DNA of 64,000 bases. It comes from Pseudomonas yangonensis. GTDB lineage: Bacteria > Pseudomonadota > Gammaproteobacteria > Pseudomonadales > Pseudomonadaceae. The stretch lies in assembly GCF_009932725.1 (NCBI RefSeq), contig NZ_BLJU01000027.1:1-64000 (forward strand), read 5' to 3'. Below are positions 34,614 to 43,736 of this stretch, one piece after another. A program made the translations under genes and the position numbers. Position 1 is the first letter of the stretch. Each line of letters begins with the position of its first letter. Below the pieces are notes generated by a model. The model did no database searches, had not been told where the DNA came from, and saw only the letters and a list, made by a program, of their open reading frames with translations.

Positions 34614-34844
34614 GCTGATATCCCTCTGCAAAGGACTCCATCTCTGGAGTATCATCCACTTCGATTCCGCGCGATCACCAACCAGGCTGGGCGAAGGTGT
34701 GGAATCCCTGATACCCGCTAATGGGTATTCTTTCGTTGTAACACCCTTTTGCCGTTAGTCAAGGCTATACGGCGGATGGCTGCGAAGTCAGTCAAAATCC
34801 CTCTAGCATCCCCGTTCGCCCAGCCTTGAACCTCAGATTTCAGC

Positions 34845-35207
34845 ATGCATGCAAGTAGCCAGATTCGACTAACATTCAATCAGGATCACCCGGCAGAGCA
34901 TGAGGACGACTCCTCTGGTATCGCTGTTGAGGAATCCAAGCCAGCATTGCAGGCACCACCGATGTACAAGGTGGTCTTATTCAATGACGACTACACCCCG
35001 ATGGATTTCGTCGTCGAAGTGCTTGAAACATTTTTCGGCATGAACCGGGAGCTGGCGACCAAGATCATGCTGACCGTCCATACAGAAGGGCGTGCAGTGT
35101 GTGGTGTTTACACCCGTGACATTGCAGAGACCAAGGCGATGCAGGTCAATCAGTACGCGCGGGAAAGTCAGCATCCGCTACTCTGTGAAATAGAGAAGGA
35201 CGGTTAA
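34845..35207 (+). CDS. clpS: ClpS adaptor, N-end rule
   Basis: Adaptor that delivers N-degron proteins to ClpAP. It has 120 residues with a flexible N-terminus and a core from about residue 38. The N-degron pocket residues are visible: the NDDYTPMDFV segment (Asn47, Asp48, Asp49, Met53) and His79 in LTVHTEG. It lies 29 bp before clpA in the same direction. Bpt and Aat, which create the Leu/Phe degrons, are encoded less than 4 kb away. Confidence 0.95.
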   Translation: MHASSQIRLTFNQDHPAEHEDDSSGIAVEESKPALQAPPMYKVVLFNDDYTPMDFVVEVLETFFGMNRELATKIMLTVHTEGRAVCGVYTRDIAETKAMQVNQYARESQHPLLCEIEKDG

Positions 35208-35236
35208 CGCCGGCCACTTGGGTATGAGGTGAAGCT

Positions 35237-37507
35237 ATGTTGAATCGAGAGCTCGAAGTCACCCTCAATCTGGCTTTCAAGGAGGCCCGTGCCAAGCGTC
35301 ATGAGTTCATGACGGTCGAGCATCTGCTGCTCGCCTTGCTGGACAACGAGGCGGCCGCCAGTGTGCTACGGGCTTGTGGGGCCAACCTCGACAAGCTGCG
35401 CCATGATCTGCAGGAGTTCATCGACTCCACCACGCCATTGATTCCTCAGCACGACGAAGACCGCGAAACCCAGCCGACCCTGGGCTTTCAGCGTGTGCTG
35501 CAGCGTGCGGTCTTCCACGTGCAGAGCTCCGGCAAGCGCGAAGTGACCGGCGCCAACGTGCTGGTGGCGATCTTCAGCGAGCAGGAAAGCCAGGCGGTGT
35601 TCCTGCTCAAGCAGCAGAGCGTCGCCCGTATCGACGTGGTCAACTACATTGCCCATGGTATCTCCAAGGTGCCGGGGCACGGCGAGCAGCACGAAAACGA
35701 CCAGGACATGCAGGACGAGGAAGGCGGCGAGTCTTCCACTTCCGGCAATCCGCTGGACGCCTATGCCAGCAACCTCAACGATCTGGCCCGCCAGGGGCGT
35801 ATCGACCCGCTGGTCGGGCGCGAGCACGAGGTCGAGCGCGTCGCGCAGATTCTCGCTCGCCGGCGCAAGAACAACCCATTGCTGGTAGGTGAGGCCGGGG
35901 TCGGCAAGACCGCTATCGCCGAAGGCCTGGCCAAGCGCATCGTCGACGAGCAGGTGCCTGATCTGCTCGCCGACAGTGTCGTGTACTCGCTGGATCTCGG
36001 TGCATTGCTGGCCGGCACCAAGTATCGCGGCGACTTCGAGAAGCGTCTCAAGGCGCTTCTCAACGAGTTGCGCAAGCGCCCGCATGCCATCCTTTTCATC
36101 GACGAGATTCACACCATCATCGGTGCGGGGGCGGCTTCGGGCGGAGTCATGGATGCCTCCAACCTGCTCAAGCCGATGCTGTCGTCTGGTGAGATTCGCT
36201 GCATCGGCTCCACCACCTTCCAGGAATTCCGTGGCATCTTCGAGAAGGACCGTGCGCTGGCACGGCGCTTCCAGAAGGTGGACGTGGTCGAGCCTTCGGT
36301 AGAGGACACTGTCGGCATTCTCAAGGGGCTCAAGGCGCGCTTCGAGCAGCACCACCACATCGAGTACAGCGACGAGGCCCTGCGTGCAGCGGCCGAGCTG
36401 GCTGCGCGTTACATCAACGACCGGCACATGCCGGACAAGGCCATCGATGTGATCGACGAGGCTGGCGCCTACCAGCGCCTGCAGCCGGAAGACAAGCGCG
36501 TGGCGCGTATCGACGTCGCGCAGGTCGAGGACATCGTTGCCAAGATCGCACGGATTCCCCCGAAACACGTTTCCAGCTCCGACAAGGAGTTGCTGCGCAA
36601 TCTGGAGCGGGATCTGAAACTCACCGTATTCGGTCAGGACGCAGCCATCGATTCGCTTGCAACCGCGATCAAGCTGTCGCGTGCTGGTCTCAAGGCGCCG
36701 GACAAGCCGGTCGGTTCCTTTCTCTTCGCCGGCCCGACTGGCGTGGGTAAGACCGAGGCTGCGCGGCAGCTGGCCAAGGCGATGGGCATCGAGTTGGTGC
36801 GCTTCGATATGTCCGAGTACATGGAGCGCCATACCGTGTCGCGTCTGATCGGGGCGCCGCCCGGTTACGTCGGTTTCGATCAGGGCGGTTTGCTGACCGA
36901 GGCGATCACCAAGCAGCCGCATTGCGTGCTGCTGCTCGATGAGATCGAGAAGGCGCACCCGGAGGTCTTCAATCTGCTGCTGCAAGTGATGGACCACGGC
37001 ACGCTGACCGACAACAACGGGCGCAAGGCAGACTTCCGCAACGTGATCCTGATCATGACCACCAACGCCGGTGCGGAAACCGCCTCGCGCGCATCGATCG
37101 GTTTCACTCAGCAGGATCACTCCACCGATGCCATGGAAGTCATCAAGAAGAGCTTCACGCCGGAGTTCCGTAACCGCCTGGATACCATCATCCAGTTCGG
37201 CCGCCTGAGTCATGAGGTTATCAAGAGCATCGTCGACAAGTTCCTCACGGAGCTGCAGGCGCAGCTTGAAGACAAGCGTGTCACGCTGGAAGTCAGCGAC
37301 GCGGCGCGCGGCTGGCTGGCCGAGCGTGGCTACGACGTGATGATGGGCGCGCGACCGATGGCGCGTTTGATCCAGGACAAGATCAAGCGTCCGCTGGCGG
37401 AGGAAATCCTCTTCGGCGAACTGGCCGAGCATGGTGGCGTCGTGCACGTCGACATCAAGGATGGCGAACCCAGCTTCGAGTTCGAGACGGCGGCGGAGGT
37501 CGCCTGA
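35237..37507 (+). CDS. clpA: ATP-dependent Clp protease ATPase subunit ClpA
   Basis: Hexameric AAA+ unfoldase that feeds ClpP, 756 residues (E. coli 758). An N-domain (about residues 1-145) binds ClpS. Two AAA modules follow, with Walker A motifs GEAGVGKT (about residue 219) and GPTGVGKT (about residue 499), and Walker B ILFIDEIHT and VLLLDEIEK. There is no ClpB-type middle coiled-coil. The ATG at 35237 has a GAGGTGAAG site. Confidence 0.96.
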   Translation: MLNRELEVTLNLAFKEARAKRHEFMTVEHLLLALLDNEAAASVLRACGANLDKLRHDLQEFIDSTTPLIPQHDEDRETQPTLGFQRVLQRAVFHVQSSGKREVTGANVLVAIFSEQESQAVFLLKQQSVARIDVVNYIAHGISKVPGHGEQHENDQDMQDEEGGESSTSGNPLDAYASNLNDLARQGRIDPLVGREHEVERVAQILARRRKNNPLLVGEAGVGKTAIAEGLAKRIVDEQVPDLLADSVVYSLDLGALLAGTKYRGDFEKRLKALLNELRKRPHAILFIDEIHTIIGAGAASGGVMDASNLLKPMLSSGEIRCIGSTTFQEFRGIFEKDRALARRFQKVDVVEPSVEDTVGILKGLKARFEQHHHIEYSDEALRAAAELAARYINDRHMPDKAIDVIDEAGAYQRLQPEDKRVARIDVAQVEDIVAKIARIPPKHVSSSDKELLRNLERDLKLTVFGQDAAIDSLATAIKLSRAGLKAPDKPVGSFLFAGPTGVGKTEAARQLAKAMGIELVRFDMSEYMERHTVSRLIGAPPGYVGFDQGGLLTEAITKQPHCVLLLDEIEKAHPEVFNLLLQVMDHGTLTDNNGRKADFRNVILIMTTNAGAETASRASIGFTQQDHSTDAMEVIKKSFTPEFRNRLDTIIQFGRLSHEVIKSIVDKFLTELQAQLEDKRVTLEVSDAARGWLAERGYDVMMGARPMARLIQDKIKRPLAEEILFGELAEHGGVVHVDIKDGEPSFEFETAAEVA

Positions 37508-37550
37508 TCGAATGGTCGCTCACTGAAAGCCGTGGCTTTCGGTGAGCCAA

Positions 37551-37582
37551 CGAAAACGCCCGGCATAGGCCGGGCGTTTTCG
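37551..37582. terminator. Bidirectional terminator clpA / infA
   Basis: GAAAACGCCCGGC and GCCGGGCGTTTTC form a stem with A/T flanks between the convergent clpA and infA genes. A second hairpin (GCTCACTGAAAGCC against GGCTTTCGGTGAGC, 37518-37547) precedes it. Confidence 0.85.
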
Positions 37583-37595
37583 TTTGGTGCTTGGC

Positions 37596-37814
37596 TTAAC
37601 GGGCGCGGTAGGTAATGCGGCCCTTGCTCAAGTCATAAGGCGTCAGCTCAACGCGCACCTTGTCACCAGTGAGAATGCGGATGTAGTTCTTGCGCATCTT
37701 GCCGGAGATGTGCGCGGTAACGACGTGCCCGTTTTCCAACTCCACGCGGAACATGGTGTTGGGCAGGGTGTCGACGACAGTGCCTTCCATTTCGAAGCTG
37801 TCTTCTTTCGACAT
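37596..37814 (-). CDS. infA: Translation initiation factor IF-1
   Basis: A 72-residue OB-fold initiation factor that binds the 30S A site. The complete family sequence is visible from [19 protein letters not shown] to [11 protein letters not shown]. The start is the ATG at 37814; the frame extends 18 codons upstream without a ribosome site. It is transcribed towards clpA and terminates in the shared hairpin. Confidence 0.97.
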
Positions 37815-37950
37815 GCAGTAAAGCCCTCGGTATCCAGGAAATGGCCCGGTGCAACTGGCGCCAGGCAAAAGCGGCGTGCATTGTGCCCGAAAACAGGGGG
37901 CTGCGCCAAGGGGCTTGGATTGTTGAGCTGACCGGACGGTGTTGGCAGGG

Positions 37951-38658
37951 CTAGGTAAGGAGGGTCCAGCGCTGATTGACGAAGAGTTCGATCGGGCGAT
38001 ATTGAGTCTTGTAGTTCATCTTGCGGCAGTTCTTAATCCAGTAGCCGAGATACACCGCGCCCAGCCCCAGGCGCGCGGTCTCGCCAATCTGCCAGAGAAT
38101 GGCGAAGCGGCCCAGGCTGCGGCGTTCTTCCGCCGGATCGTAGAAGGTATAGACCGCCGACAGGCCGTTCGGCAGAAGGTCGGTAACGGCAATCCCCACC
38201 AGGCGGTCCTGTAGACGGAATTCGTAGAAGCGCGAGAAGGGCAGGTCGCGCACCAGGAAAGTGGAAAACTGATCTCGGCTGGGTGGATACATGTCACCGT
38301 CGGCGTGGCGCTGCTCGATGTAGCGCATGTAGAGGTCGTAATACTCCTCAGTGAATGCCGGGCGTACGCAGCGAACGACGATGTCCTCATTGCGCTTGAG
38401 GATGCGTCGCTGTTGCCGGTTGGGCGTGAAACGCGCGGCCGGGATTCGCGCCGGGATACAGGCGGTGCAATGCTGGCAATGCGGGCGGTAGAGGTGATCG
38501 CCGCTGCGTCGAAAGCCCAGCTCCGACAGTTCTGCATAGACCAGCACATCCATGGGCTGACTGGGGTCGAGGAACAGGGTGGTGGCCTGTTCTTCCGGCA
38601 GATAGCTGCATGGATGAGGTTGAGTGGCGTAGAACTTCAGGCGGGCCAGCTCGGTCAT
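37951..38658 (-). CDS. bpt: Aspartate/glutamate leucyltransferase (Bpt)
   Basis: Transfers Leu from Leu-tRNA to N-terminal Asp or Glu, making destabilising N-degrons for ClpS-ClpAP. It has 235 residues. The N-terminal Cys-rich region typical of the ATE1/Bpt family is visible (CSYLPE near residue 17; [12 protein letters not shown] about residues 59-71), and the C-terminal GNAT-like core includes [19 protein letters not shown]. It lies 54 bp downstream of aat in the same direction. Confidence 0.92.
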
Positions 38659-38712
38659 GGCGAAATCTCGAAAAAGCCTGACTAAGAGTGTATGTCAGCC
38701 TTGGCCGCTCGA

Positions 38713-39393
38713 CTAGGCGAGCCAGTCAGCTCGGCTGGGCAGGTCGAGATGGCGCTGCAGATACTCGACAAAACGGGCGCGCGGTATGGCTCTGGCGCCG
38801 AAGCTGTGCAGGTGCTGGGTGGGCATCTGGCAGTCGATGAGCACGAAGCCCCATTGCTGCAGCTTGCCTACCAGAGTGGCGAAACCGACCTTCGACGCAT
38901 TGTCGGCGCGGCTGAACATGGACTCGCCGAAGAACAGCTGGCCCATGGCCAGACCGTAGAGTCCGCCAACCAGCTCGCGTCCCTGCCAGACTTCGACAGA
39001 ATGAGCGATGCCGCGCTCGTGCAACTGCTGGTACGCGTCCCTCATTTCGCGAGTGATCCAGGTGCCGTCGGCGTAAGCGCGCGGCTCGGCGCATGCGCCT
39101 ATGACGCCTGAGAAATCCTGGTCGAAGGTGACTCGGTAGCGTTGCTGTCGCAGCAGCTTGGCGAGGCTGCGGGAGACGTGCAGCTCATCGGGAAAGAGAA
39201 CGGTGCGGGGATCTGGCGACCACCAGAGAATCGGCTGTCCGTCCTGAAACCAGGGAAAGCAGCCGTGGCGGTAAGCCTGTACCAGGCGCGTTGCGCTGAG
39301 ATCACCGCCGGCCGCGAGCAGGCCATTTGGCTCGCGCATGGCTTTGCTCAGGGATGGGAAATCCAGTGAATCGCGTTGCAGCCAGGTCAGCAT
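38713..39393 (-). CDS. aat: Leucyl/phenylalanyl-tRNA-protein transferase
   Basis: Adds Leu or Phe to N-terminal Lys/Arg of proteins, targeting them to ClpS-ClpAP. It has 226 residues. Family segments are GLLAAGGDLSATRLVQAYRHGCFPWF (about residues 24-49), PILWWSPDPR and GELVGGLYG-like VGGLYGLAMGQLFFGESMFSR. It is co-oriented with bpt. Together with clpS and clpA it completes a local N-degron pathway. Confidence 0.95.
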   Translation of the reverse strand: MLTWLQRDSLDFPSLSKAMREPNGLLAAGGDLSATRLVQAYRHGCFPWFQDGQPILWWSPDPRTVLFPDELHVSRSLAKLLRQQRYRVTFDQDFSGVIGACAEPRAYADGTWITREMRDAYQQLHERGIAHSVEVWQGRELVGGLYGLAMGQLFFGESMFSRADNASKVGFATLVGKLQQWGFVLIDCQMPTQHLHSFGARAIPRARFVEYLQRHLDLPSRADWLA

Positions 39394-39415
39394 TCGTCAG
39401 AGCCCGAAGAGGGGA

Positions 39416-39434
39416 GGGCGGACGTCGTCCGCCC
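39416..39434. repeat. Palindrome between trxB and aat
   Basis: GGGCGGACGTCGTCCGCCC is a palindrome with 8-bp arms around a 3-base centre, in the short gap after trxB. It has no U-tract, so it could be a weak terminator or an RNA stability hairpin. Confidence 0.4.
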
Positions 39435-39440
39435 CGGGTA

Positions 39441-40391
39441 TCAATGGTCTTCGAGGAACTTCTCGACGTCCAGTGCGGCCATGCAGCCGGCACCAGCCGA
39501 GGTGATGGCCTGGCGGTAGACGTGATCGGCCACGTCGCCAGCGGCAAATACGCCCTCGATGCTGGTGGCGGTGGCATTGCCTTCGCTGCCGCCCTTGATC
39601 TTCAGGTAGCCGTCATGCATGTCCAGCTGACCGACGAACAGCTCGGTATTGGGCTTGTGACCGATGGCGATGAAAACGCCGGCCAGGTCTAGTTCCTTGG
39701 TGCTGCCATCGAGGGTGCTCTTCAGGCGTACGCCTGTCACGCCGCTCTGGTCGCCCAGCACTTCGTCGAGGGTGTGATTCCAGTGCAGGCGCATGTTGCC
39801 GTTCTCGACCTTGTCGAACAGCTTGTCCTGGAGGATCTTTTCTGAGCGTAGCTTGTCGCGGCGGTGCACCAGGTGCACTTCCTTGGCGATGTTCGACAGA
39901 TACAGCGCTTCTTCAACGGCGGTATTGCCGCCGCCAATCACGGCGACCACCTGGTTGCGATAGAAGAAACCGTCGCAAGTGGCGCAGGCCGAAACGCCCT
40001 TGCCGGAGAAGGCTTCTTCCGACGGCAGACCGAGATACTGGGCGCTGGCGCCGGTCGCGATGATCAGCGCGTCGCAGCTGTAGGTGCCGCTATCGCCCTT
40101 GAGAACGAAGGGGCGGCTTTGCAACTCGGCGGTATGAATGTGGTCGTAGATGATCTCGGTGTCGAAACGCTCTGCGTGCTTCTGCATGCGCTCCATCAGC
40201 GCCGGGCCGGTGAGGCCTTCGACGTCACCCGGCCAGTTGTCCACTTCGGTGGTGGTGGTGAGCTGGCCGCCAGGCTGGATGCCGGTGATCACGACGGGTT
40301 TGAGATTGGCGCGCGCGGCGTAAACCGCTGCGCTGTAACCGGCGGGGCCGGATCCCAGGATGATCAGGCGGGAATGCTTGACTTCGCTCAT
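39441..40391 (-). CDS. trxB: Thioredoxin reductase
   Basis: FAD/NADPH enzyme that reduces thioredoxin, 316 residues. It has an FAD GxGxxG motif (GSGPAGYS, residues 13-20), the redox pair Cys136-x2-Cys139 in SACATCDG, and a NADPH motif GGGNTAVEE. The C-terminal FAD segment GVFAAGDVAD is present. It is divergent from ftsK. In this organism the thioredoxin system could also supply the class III ribonucleotide reductase if that enzyme is not formate-dependent (inference). Confidence 0.95.
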   Translation of the reverse strand: MSEVKHSRLIILGSGPAGYSAAVYAARANLKPVVITGIQPGGQLTTTTEVDNWPGDVEGLTGPALMERMQKHAERFDTEIIYDHIHTAELQSRPFVLKGDSGTYSCDALIIATGASAQYLGLPSEEAFSGKGVSACATCDGFFYRNQVVAVIGGGNTAVEEALYLSNIAKEVHLVHRRDKLRSEKILQDKLFDKVENGNMRLHWNHTLDEVLGDQSGVTGVRLKSTLDGSTKELDLAGVFIAIGHKPNTELFVGQLDMHDGYLKIKGGSEGNATATSIEGVFAAGDVADHVYRQAITSAGAGCMAALDVEKFLEDH

Positions 40392-40585
40392 AAAAAAACC
40401 CCATAAGCCTTTGTCACAAAAGAGAATGCGTGCTCCAATTGAGCCGCATGGAAGCTGCTGGCGGCTATGCTACACCGAAGCAGGGTAGGTGCGGGAGCGC
40501 GCTGATTGGCCTACTCGTCAGGCTGACCCTACAATAGGCCGCTTGTGCGGTTAACCATCAGATGGACGCGCCAGGGGCGCAGGAA

Positions 40586-42991
40586 ATGGCTGTTTTGAAG
40601 AATTCCACCACCCAGATCACCGATTGGCGCCAGAAACTTCAGTATCGACTGAAGGAAGGCGCATTGATCGCCCTGGGTGCGATGTGCCTGTACTTGCTGA
40701 TGGCGCTGTTGACCTACAACGTTGCCGATCCGGCCTGGGACAACAGCGTCCAGGTCGAGCGCATCATCAATGCCGGCGGCAGCATTGGCGCCTGGCTATC
40801 CAGCGCGCTGTTCGGTGCTCTGGGTTACTTCGCCTATATCTTTCCGCTCTTGCTGGCTGCCAAGACGTGGCAGGTCTTCCGCACCCGCAATCAACCCTGG
40901 CACTGGAATGGCTGGCTGTTTTCCTGGCACAGCATCGGCCTGGTTTTCCTGATTCTTTCCGGCGCCGTATTGGCGCACATCCACTTCGATCCGGCTGCCG
41001 GAATGCAAGGCTCCGGCGGCGGCATGCTGGGCGCGAGCCTGGGTGAGCTGGCGAAGGATGCGCTCAATATCGAGGGCAGCACGCTGCTGTTCCTGGCGCT
41101 GTTCCTGTTCGGGCTGACCGTATTTACCGACCTGTCCTGGTTCCGTGTAATGGACCTGACGGGCAAGATCACCCTCGATCTGATCGAGCTGATTCACGGC
41201 GCCATCACCGGTTGGTGGAACGCCCGCAACGAGCGCAAGCAGATGAAAATCCAGCTGCGCGAGCTGGACGAACGGGTCACCGAGGTGGCTGCACCGGTGG
41301 TGTCCGATCGCCGTGAACAGGCCAAGGTCAAGGAACGCCTGATCGAACGCGAAGAGTCGCTGAGCAAGCACATGAGCGAGCGCGAGAAACGCCCGGCTCC
41401 AGTGATCACCCCACCGGCACCGCCCAAGGCGGCCGAGCCGAGCAAACGTGTGCTCAAGGAAAAACAGGCGCCGCTGTTCGTCGATACTGCTGTCGAAGGC
41501 AGCCTGCCGCCGATCTCCATCCTCGACGTCGCGGAGAAAAAGCAGAAGCAGTTCTCGCCCGAGTCGCTGGAGGCCATGTCGCGCCTGCTGGAGATCAAGC
41601 TCAAGGAGTTCGGTGTCGACGTGGTGGTCGAGTCCGTGCATCCCGGCCCGGTGATTACCCGTTTCGAAATTCAGCCCGCTGCCGGGGTGAAGGTCAGCCG
41701 CATCTCCAACCTGGCCAAGGACCTGGCGCGTTCGATGGCCATGGTCAGCGTGCGCGTGGTCGAGGTGATTCCCGGCAAGACCACCGTGGGTATCGAAGTG
41801 CCCAACGAGGACCGGCAGATCGTGCGTTTCTCCGAGGTGCTGTCTTCGAGCGAGTATGACGATGCCAAGTCGCCGGTGACCCTGGCGCTGGGTCACGATA
41901 TCGGCGGTCGCCCGGTCATCGCCGACCTGGCCAAGATGCCGCACCTGCTGGTGGCCGGTACTACCGGCTCCGGTAAGTCGGTGGGGGTCAACGCGATGAT
42001 CCTGTCGGTCCTGTTCAAGTCCACGCCGGAAGAGGCGCGGATGATCATGATCGACCCGAAGATGCTCGAGCTGTCGATCTACGAAGGCATCCCGCATTTG
42101 CTGTGCCCGGTAGTCACCGACATGAAGGAGGCGGCCAACGCGCTGCGCTGGTCGGTTGCCGAGATGGAGCGCCGCTACAAGCTGATGGCGGCCATGGGCG
42201 TACGTAACCTGGCGGGCTTCAACCGTAAGGTAAAGGACGCCATCGAGGCCGGCACGCCGTTGCATGACCCGCTCTACAAGCGCGAGTCCATGGACGACGA
42301 GCCACCGCACCTGAAAACGCTGCCTACCATCGTCGTGGTCGTCGACGAATTTGCCGACATGATGATGATCGTCGGCAAGAAGGTCGAAGAACTGATCGCA
42401 CGTATCGCGCAGAAGGCCCGTGCCGCCGGTATCCACCTGATCCTCGCCACCCAGCGCCCATCGGTGGACGTGATCACCGGTCTGATCAAGGCCAATATCC
42501 CCACCCGTATGGCCTTCCAGGTATCGAGCAAGATCGACTCGCGCACCATCCTCGATCAGGGCGGCGCCGAGCAGCTACTTGGTCACGGTGACATGCTCTA
42601 TTTGCCGCCCGGCACGGGCCTGCCGATTCGCGTGCATGGCGCCTTCGTCTCTGACGATGAGGTGCATCGCGTGGTCGAGGCGTGGAAGCAGCGCGGTGCG
42701 CCGGATTACATCGAGGACATCCTCGCCGGCGTGGAGGAGAGCGGCAGCGGCTTCGAAGGTGGCGGTGGCGAAGGCGGTGAGGGCAGCGAGGAAGACCCGC
42801 TGTACGACGAGGCGGTCAATTTCGTGCTGGAAAGCCGCCGCGCCTCCATTTCCGCGGTGCAGCGCAAGCTGAAGATCGGCTACAACCGCGCCGCGCGTAT
42901 GATCGAAGCGATGGAAATGGCCGGCGTAGTCAGTTCGATGAATACCAACGGTTCGCGCGAGGTGCTCGCGCCCGGCTCATCGCGCGACTGA
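40586..42991 (+). CDS. ftsK: DNA translocase FtsK
   Basis: Septum-located DNA pump that clears the chromosome terminus and activates XerCD. From the ATG at 40586 it has 801 residues; an in-frame ATG at 40562 lacks a ribosome site, whereas AGGGG precedes 40586. Four or so membrane helices occupy residues 20-200, followed by a short linker (about 210-320, charged, with KxPAPVITPPAPP). The RecA-like motor has Walker A AGTTGSGKS (about residues 457-465) and Walker B VVVVDEFADMM. The C-terminal winged-helix gamma domain (DPLYDEAVNFVLE...) binds KOPS. Confidence 0.94.
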   Translation: MAVLKNSTTQITDWRQKLQYRLKEGALIALGAMCLYLLMALLTYNVADPAWDNSVQVERIINAGGSIGAWLSSALFGALGYFAYIFPLLLAAKTWQVFRTRNQPWHWNGWLFSWHSIGLVFLILSGAVLAHIHFDPAAGMQGSGGGMLGASLGELAKDALNIEGSTLLFLALFLFGLTVFTDLSWFRVMDLTGKITLDLIELIHGAITGWWNARNERKQMKIQLRELDERVTEVAAPVVSDRREQAKVKERLIEREESLSKHMSEREKRPAPVITPPAPPKAAEPSKRVLKEKQAPLFVDTAVEGSLPPISILDVAEKKQKQFSPESLEAMSRLLEIKLKEFGVDVVVESVHPGPVITRFEIQPAAGVKVSRISNLAKDLARSMAMVSVRVVEVIPGKTTVGIEVPNEDRQIVRFSEVLSSSEYDDAKSPVTLALGHDIGGRPVIADLAKMPHLLVAGTTGSGKSVGVNAMILSVLFKSTPEEARMIMIDPKMLELSIYEGIPHLLCPVVTDMKEAANALRWSVAEMERRYKLMAAMGVRNLAGFNRKVKDAIEAGTPLHDPLYKRESMDDEPPHLKTLPTIVVVVDEFADMMMIVGKKVEELIARIAQKARAAGIHLILATQRPSVDVITGLIKANIPTRMAFQVSSKIDSRTILDQGGAEQLLGHGDMLYLPPGTGLPIRVHGAFVSDDEVHRVVEAWKQRGAPDYIEDILAGVEESGSGFEGGGGEGGEGSEEDPLYDEAVNFVLESRRASISAVQRKLKIGYNRAARMIEAMEMAGVVSSMNTNGSREVLAPGSSRD

Positions 42992-43106
42992 TCGCGGATA
43001 AACCGCCCGATCGGCGGTCTACAGGATTCACGGCAGCTCAGATGCTGCCGAGCAGTGCGGGGTGCGGAGTCGCCTCGTCATTCTCATACGGACTCAAGGG
43101 GTTTAT

Positions 43107-43733
43107 ATGCGTGTTATTCGCCTGCTGATGCTGGCTGCTCTGAGCTTTACCCTGCTAACCGCCCAGGCTGACGAAGAGGCGGCCACCAAGCGCCTGACCG
43201 AACTGCTCAATCAGGCGCAAACCATCAACGCCCGTTTTTCCCAGCTGACCCTGGATGCCAGCGGCACCCAGCTGCAGGAAACCGCCGGCGAGCTGGTACT
43301 CAAACGCCCTGGCCTGTTCCGCTGGCATACCGACCAGCCGATGGAGCAGTTGCTGGTGTCCAATGGCGAAAAGGTCTGGCTGTACGACCCGGATCTGGAG
43401 CAGGTGACCATCCAGACCCTCGATCAACGCCTGACCCACACCCCGGCCTTGTTGCTCTCCGGCGATGTGTCGCAGATCCGCGAGAACTTCGAGATCGACT
43501 ACAAGGAAGGTGGCAGCGTGGTCGACTTCATCCTCAAGCCCAAGGCCAAGGACAGCCTGTTCGACAGCTTGCGCCTGTCTTTCCGTAACCGCGTGCTCAA
43601 TGATATGCAGCTGATCGACAGCATTGGCCAGCGCACCAACATCCTGTTCCTCAATGTGAAGATGAACGAGCCGGTCGATGACGGCCAGTTCACCTTCGAC
43701 ATTCCGGAAGGCGCGGACGTCATCCAGGAGTAG
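43107..43733 (+). CDS. lolA: Outer-membrane lipoprotein carrier protein LolA
   Basis: Periplasmic chaperone that carries lipoproteins from LolCDE to LolB. It has 208 residues with a signal peptide (MRVIRLLMLAALSFTLLTAQA, cleaved before DEEAAT). The N-terminal motif INARFSQLTLDASGTQLQET and GELVLKRPGLFRWHTDQP are family hallmarks. The start is the ATG at 43107 behind AAGGGG; the frame extends upstream to 43062 without signal character. It is followed 3 bp later by rarA. Confidence 0.93.
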   Translation: MRVIRLLMLAALSFTLLTAQADEEAATKRLTELLNQAQTINARFSQLTLDASGTQLQETAGELVLKRPGLFRWHTDQPMEQLLVSNGEKVWLYDPDLEQVTIQTLDQRLTHTPALLLSGDVSQIRENFEIDYKEGGSVVDFILKPKAKDSLFDSLRLSFRNRVLNDMQLIDSIGQRTNILFLNVKMNEPVDDGQFTFDIPEGADVIQE

Positions 43734-43736
43734 CGC

